DNA of 8,532 nt, from positions 1 to 8,532 of the forward strand of contig SXOY01000031.1 in NCBI GenBank assembly GCA_005776545.1, given 5' to 3'. Under the pieces are notes generated by a model, which was given only the letters and a program-made list of their open reading frames with translations, ran no database searches and was not told where the DNA came from. Origin of the DNA: Planctomycetia bacterium. Lineage in GTDB: Bacteria > Planctomycetota > Phycisphaerae > Phycisphaerales > UBA1924. The number at the start of each line of letters is the position of its first letter. Positions within the stretch are counted from its first letter, which is position 1. Below are positions 5,726 through 8,532 of the stretch, piece after piece. The translations under genes were made by a program, and so were the position numbers.

Positions 5726-8532
5726 CTACCTGTGACAGTTGTAGCACGCGCTGCTCAGCCACTGGTAGTTTGGCTGTTCGCGATGCTTGGTTGCCATGCT
5801 TGCCTGCGTGTGCTCATGGCAATGTGTGCAGCTGAATACCGGCGTTGCCGCTGGAATGGTGTGGCAATCCGCACACGCCAGCGTCGAGTGGTTGCCGCGG
5901 TTGATGCGTGGATGGTTGAACGTGGCGTTCGACCAGAGTGTGGGCGTGTGGCAGGTCGTGCAACTGGTCGGATATCCCAGCTGCGCGTGGTTCGGATTCG
6001 TTGTCCGTTGATAATCCGCCAAGTGGCAGCTTACACAGTCTCTCGACAATCCAGTGTACACATTTGGATTCGTGTGACACGTCGAGCAAGCCCTGTTCGC
6101 GTGCGCATTGCTGAGTGGGAACGTCGGAGTATGGGGGAACACAGCGCCCGGCCATTGGACTGTGGTATGACATTGCGTACAGATGAGGGAGAACGCAGGC
6201 GCCACGTGGTGCGGCGATGTTGTCTGCTGATACCTGGTCAAGTGACAGCTTGCACATGCCGTACTCAGCCCAGTGAACACGTTGGGAACAACGTGACACG
6301 TCGAACAGGTTCGACCTGCATGTCCGTTGCTTAGCGGGAACGTTGCTGGATGGTTAAAGGTCGCGCCCTGCCACTGGCTCGTGGTATGGCACTGCGTGCA
6401 ATTCGTCGGGAATCCTGCGGTCACGTGATTCGGCGCTGTCGTATGTTGGAAGTCGACCATATGACAACTTGAGCATGTGGTGAGCAAGCCCGTGTACACG
6501 CCAGGCGTCTGATGGCATGCGGTACAAGCACGATTTGAATGGCCGTTTGTTAATGCAAACGTCGGCGTGTGCGGGAACGTGGCACCGGTCCAAAGCGAAG
6601 TATTGTGGCATTGACTGCAATTCGTCGAGAACGCCGGAGCTGTGTGTTTCGGACTCGTTGTTCGCTGGTAGTTTGTCATATGACAACTCGAGCACGCCGT
6701 GCTCAGCCCAGTGAATACATTGGGAATAACGTGACACGTCGAACAGGTCCGCCCTGCATGTCCGTTGTTGAGCGGGAAACTCGCCGGGTGGTTAAAGGTC
6801 GCCCCCTGCCACTGGCTCGTGTTGTGACACTGGGTGCAGTTCGTCGGGAACCCCGCAGTCACGTGATTCGGCGCTATCGTGCGCTGGTAGTCGACAATAT
6901 GACAGCTTGAACATGTCGTGTTCAACCCCGTATACACGCCTGGTGTCTGGTGACATTCTGTACACGCGCGATTTGCATGCCCGTTTGTCAGGCCAAACGT
7001 CGGCGTATGCGGGAACGTCGCGCTGGTCCATAGCGAAGTATTGTGGCACTGACTGCAATTCGTCGGGAAAGCCGGCGCTGTGTGTTTCGGACTCGTTGTC
7101 CGCTGATAGTTTGTCATGTGACAGCTCGAACATGCCGTGCTCAATCCCGTCAACACACCCGGCGTCGTATGACATGCCGAACATGTTCTTCCGGCGTGTC
7201 CGTTGTTCAGTGGGAAACTTGCCGGATGGTTAAAGGTCGCCCCCTGCCACTGGCTCGTGTTGTGACACTGGGTGCAGCTTGTCGGGAATCCCGCAGTTAC
7301 GTGATTTGCCGCCTGCTGATAGTCGGGCATGTGACACGTCGAACACGTCGTCGACAGGCCGGTGTACACGCCAGGTGTCTGGTGACAGGTCGCGCAAGCC
7401 TGGTTCGCATGTCCGTTGTTCAGCGGGAACGTCGAGGTGTGAGAGAACGATGCACCGGGCCACTGAGTTGTGTTGTGACATTGACTGCAATTGGTCGGGA
7501 ATGCTGGAACGACATGTTTGGGTGCGAGCGTACCTTGATAGTCCGGCATATGGCATACTGAACACGCCGCTCCGGCAAGCCCTGTGAATACGCCCGGTGT
7601 CGTATGGCACAACGTGCATGATCTCCCTGTATGACCATTGGTCAAGGGGAATGCCGCAGTATGCTGGAAAGTCGCTCCCTGCCACACCGTGGTATTGTGG
7701 CACTGTGTGCAGTTCAAGGGGAACCCCGCAGACACGTGGTTTGGATCCGTCGTTCGCTGGTAATCCGGCATGTGACAGCTGGAACACGATTGCGAGAGTC
7801 CCGTGTACACGCCCGGCGTTGTATGACACGATGTGCAGGCACGGCTCGCGTGCCCGTTCGTGAGCGGGAAATTGGTCGGATGCGGGAATGTCGCCCCGGT
7901 CCATTGTGTCGTGGTATGGCATTGTGTGCAATTGGTTGCGAATGACGGCTCAGAATGTCGGGGCGCGGTCGTCGCCTGATAATTCGTCATGTGACAGGTT
8001 GAACATGCGGCACCTGTCAATCCCGTATATACCCCAGGCGTGGTGTGGCACTGCGTACACGATCTTCCCGCATGACCGCTAGTAAGCGGGAATGCTGCCG
8101 TGTGCTGGAAATTCGCTCCCTGCCACGTAGTTGTTGTATGACACTGCGTGCAATCAGTTCCGAAGCCCACCGTCGTGTGATTCGGATTTGTGGTCCGCTG
8201 GAAATCGTCCAAATGGCAACTGGAACAAGTCGTCGAACGACCTGTGTACACACCGGGTGTCGTATGACACGCTGTGCATGCTTGATTCGAGTGTCCGTGA
8301 GTAAGTGCAAACGTCGTCGGATGAGGGAAAGTCGCTCCAGTCCATTGTGTCGTGTTATGGCATTGCGTGCAGTTAGTTGCAAATGCCGGCTCAGAATGTT
8401 TCGGCGCAGTCGTCGCCTGATAATTGGTCATGTGACAGGTTGAACATGCGGCACCTGTCAATCCCGTATATACCCCAGGCGTGGTGTGGCACTGCGTACA
8501 CGATCTTCCCGCATGACCGCTAGTAAGCGGGA
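5726..8532 (-). CDS. Giant tandem-repeat multiheme c-type cytochrome, at least 39 hemes, N-terminus beyond the window
   Basis: The frame is open from the right edge to TAG (complement of 5726-5728): 934 complete codons, with no start in a credible place. The body is twelve repeats of about 73 residues, each with three CxxCH heme-binding motifs, then a 34-residue tail with two more (CTHCH, CYNCH). With one motif at the right edge, 39 are visible. Repeat plan: CxxCH at 1, [FY]Q at 9-10, P-x-H near 17, CxxCH near 26, W and F-x-H near 35-42, GH near 52, CxxCH near 57, then P-x-V-[FYL]-TG. This matches the general style of c3/c7-like cytochromes of metal-reducing and other anaerobic bacteria. Three extra histidines per repeat allow bis-His ligation throughout. 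No membrane helix or sorting signal is seen at the C-terminus (ends SSACYNCHR). It must act outside the cytoplasm, where System II works. Periplasmic or extracellular electron conduction is inferred; a signal peptide cannot be checked here. Confidence 0.93.
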   Translation of the reverse strand, partial: PLTSGHAGRSCTQCHTTPGVYTGLTGAACSTCHMTNYQATTAPKHSEPAFATNCTQCHNTTQWTGATFPHPTTFALTHGHSNQACTACHTTPGVYTGRSTTCSSCHLDDFQRTTNPNHTTVGFGTDCTQCHTTTTWQGANFQHTAAFPLTSGHAGRSCTQCHTTPGVYTGLTGAACSTCHMTNYQATTAPRHSEPSFATNCTQCHTTTQWTGATFPHPTNFPLTNGHASRACTSCHTTPGVYTGLSQSCSSCHMPDYQRTTDPNHVSAGFPLNCTQCHNTTVWQGATFQHTAAFPLTNGHTGRSCTLCHTTPGVFTGLAGAACSVCHMPDYQGTLAPKHVVPAFPTNCSQCHNTTQWPGASFSHTSTFPLNNGHANQACATCHQTPGVYTGLSTTCSTCHMPDYQQAANHVTAGFPTSCTQCHNTSQWQGATFNHPASFPLNNGHAGRTCSACHTTPGVLTGLSTACSSCHMTNYQRTTSPKHTAPAFPTNCSQCHNTSLWTSATFPHTPTFGLTNGHANRACTECHQTPGVYTGLNTTCSSCHIVDYQRTIAPNHVTAGFPTNCTQCHNTSQWQGATFNHPASFPLNNGHAGRTCSTCHVIPNVFTGLSTACSSCHMTNYQRTTSPKHTAPAFSTNCSQCHNTSLWTGATFPHTPTFALTNGHSNRACTACHQTPGVYTGLLTTCSSCHMVDFQHTTAPNHVTAGFPTNCTQCHTTSQWQGATFNHPATFPLSNGHAGRTCSTCHVVPNVFTGLSTACASCHLTRYQQTTSPHHVAPAFSLICTQCHTTVQWPGAVFPHTPTFPLSNAHANRACSTCHTNPNVYTGLSRDCVSCHLADYQRTTNPNHAQLGYPTSCTTCHTPTLWSNATFNHPRINRGNHSTLACADCHTIPAATPVFSCTHCHEHTQASMATKHREQPNYQWLSSACYNCHR
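7986..8091 (-). repeat. Exact 106-base copy, inner member (partner 8427-8532)
   Basis: Bases 7986-8091 are identical to 8427-8532, an offset of 441 bases or one A/B super-repeat. Going left, the first mismatches are at 7985/8426 and 7967/8408. This identity is well above that of the other repeat pairs and points to a recent duplication or conversion. Confidence 0.9.
8427..8532 (-). repeat. Exact 106-base copy, outer member, ending at the window edge
   Basis: This is identical to 7986-8091 and runs to the last base of the window, so the true length of the identical block is unknown. It encodes the junction from the last heme motif of a B unit (CTQCH) into the first motif of an A unit (CSTCH). 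Confidence 0.9.

Larger units (their letters stand above)
5831..8532 (-). repeat. Tandem repeats encoding triheme units, alternating A and B types
   Basis: Unit boundaries, from the first Cys of each unit, in protein order on the minus strand: 8446-8228 (A), 8227-8006 (B), 8005-7787 (A), 7786-7565 (B), 7564-7346 (A), 7345-7133 (B), 7132-6914 (A), 6913-6695 (B), 6694-6476 (A), 6475-6257 (B), 6256-6038 (A), 6037-5831 (B-like, shortened). Type A has P-[KRH]-H and F-[PS]-H; type B has P-N-H (A-N-H in one unit), F-[NQ]-H and usually H-x-G-R. The A+B period is 441 bases where the B-to-A joint reads GLxGAAC and mostly 438 bases where it reads GLSTAC. For example, TGGTTAAAGG recurs at 6351, 6789 and 7227. 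Confidence 0.9.

Noticed and set aside
5675..7561. Several plus-strand reading frames of 100-220 codons opposite the cytochrome
   Set aside because: They are mirror frames of the repeat DNA, kept open by its regular composition. Their products are Arg/Val/Cys-rich with no domain, and the minus strand explains the sequence fully.
5726..8461. Cytochrome gene starting at the TTG complement of 8459-8461
   Set aside because: The same repeat pattern, including another CTQCH, continues upstream to the window edge. That codon is simply the Leu of the TGL joint.
5831..8532. CRISPR-like regular spacing of short repeats
   Set aside because: The repeats are coding, have periods of about 219 and 438/441 bases, and the intervals between them are also related to each other.

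Overview
The window looks like chromosomal DNA of a Gram-negative-type bacterium that builds large amounts of c-type cytochrome. A lipoprotein with a tandem domain duplication, a separate ResB and a CcsA with a large periplasmic insert, in that order, together with an Ala/Lys-rich extension on a methyltransferase, suggest Planctomycetota (perhaps Phycisphaerae-like). Acidobacteriota or Verrucomicrobiota are not excluded. This taxonomic guess comes from remembered gene style, not from a search.

Layout, left to right. (1) The 3' part of a class I SAM-dependent methyltransferase gene (+), open through the left edge. (2) A tRNA-Gly(TCC) gene (+) followed by an intrinsic terminator. (3) A ~330-bp non-coding stretch carrying a heptamer, ATGTGGT, four times as two nested inverted repeats. 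(4) A tightly coupled three-gene operon (+): a lipoprotein with two copies of one domain, then resB (ccsB/ccs1) and ccsA (resC). Both junctions are 4-base ATGA overlaps, and a strong terminator follows. (5) A convergent gene (-) that fills the right third and runs off the right edge. It encodes an exceptionally heme-rich multiheme cytochrome with 39 CxxCH motifs visible in 934 complete codons, in ~73-residue triheme repeats.

How they fit together: ResB and CcsA form the System II cytochrome c synthase, which carries heme across the membrane and ligates it to CxxCH cysteines outside. The neighbouring gene encodes a very demanding substrate, at least 39 covalent hemes per chain. The cytochrome repeats alternate between two types (A and B), giving a six-heme A/B module of 146-147 residues. 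Every triheme repeat carries three conserved non-motif histidines, so all hemes could be bis-His ligated. This is the pattern expected of a long heme wire for periplasmic or extracellular electron transfer, and it is the most interesting feature here. The cytochrome N-terminus (signal peptide, anchor, promoter) lies outside the window. The last 106 bases of the window are an exact copy of sequence 441 bases inward, so the right edge may be an assembly break in a repeat.
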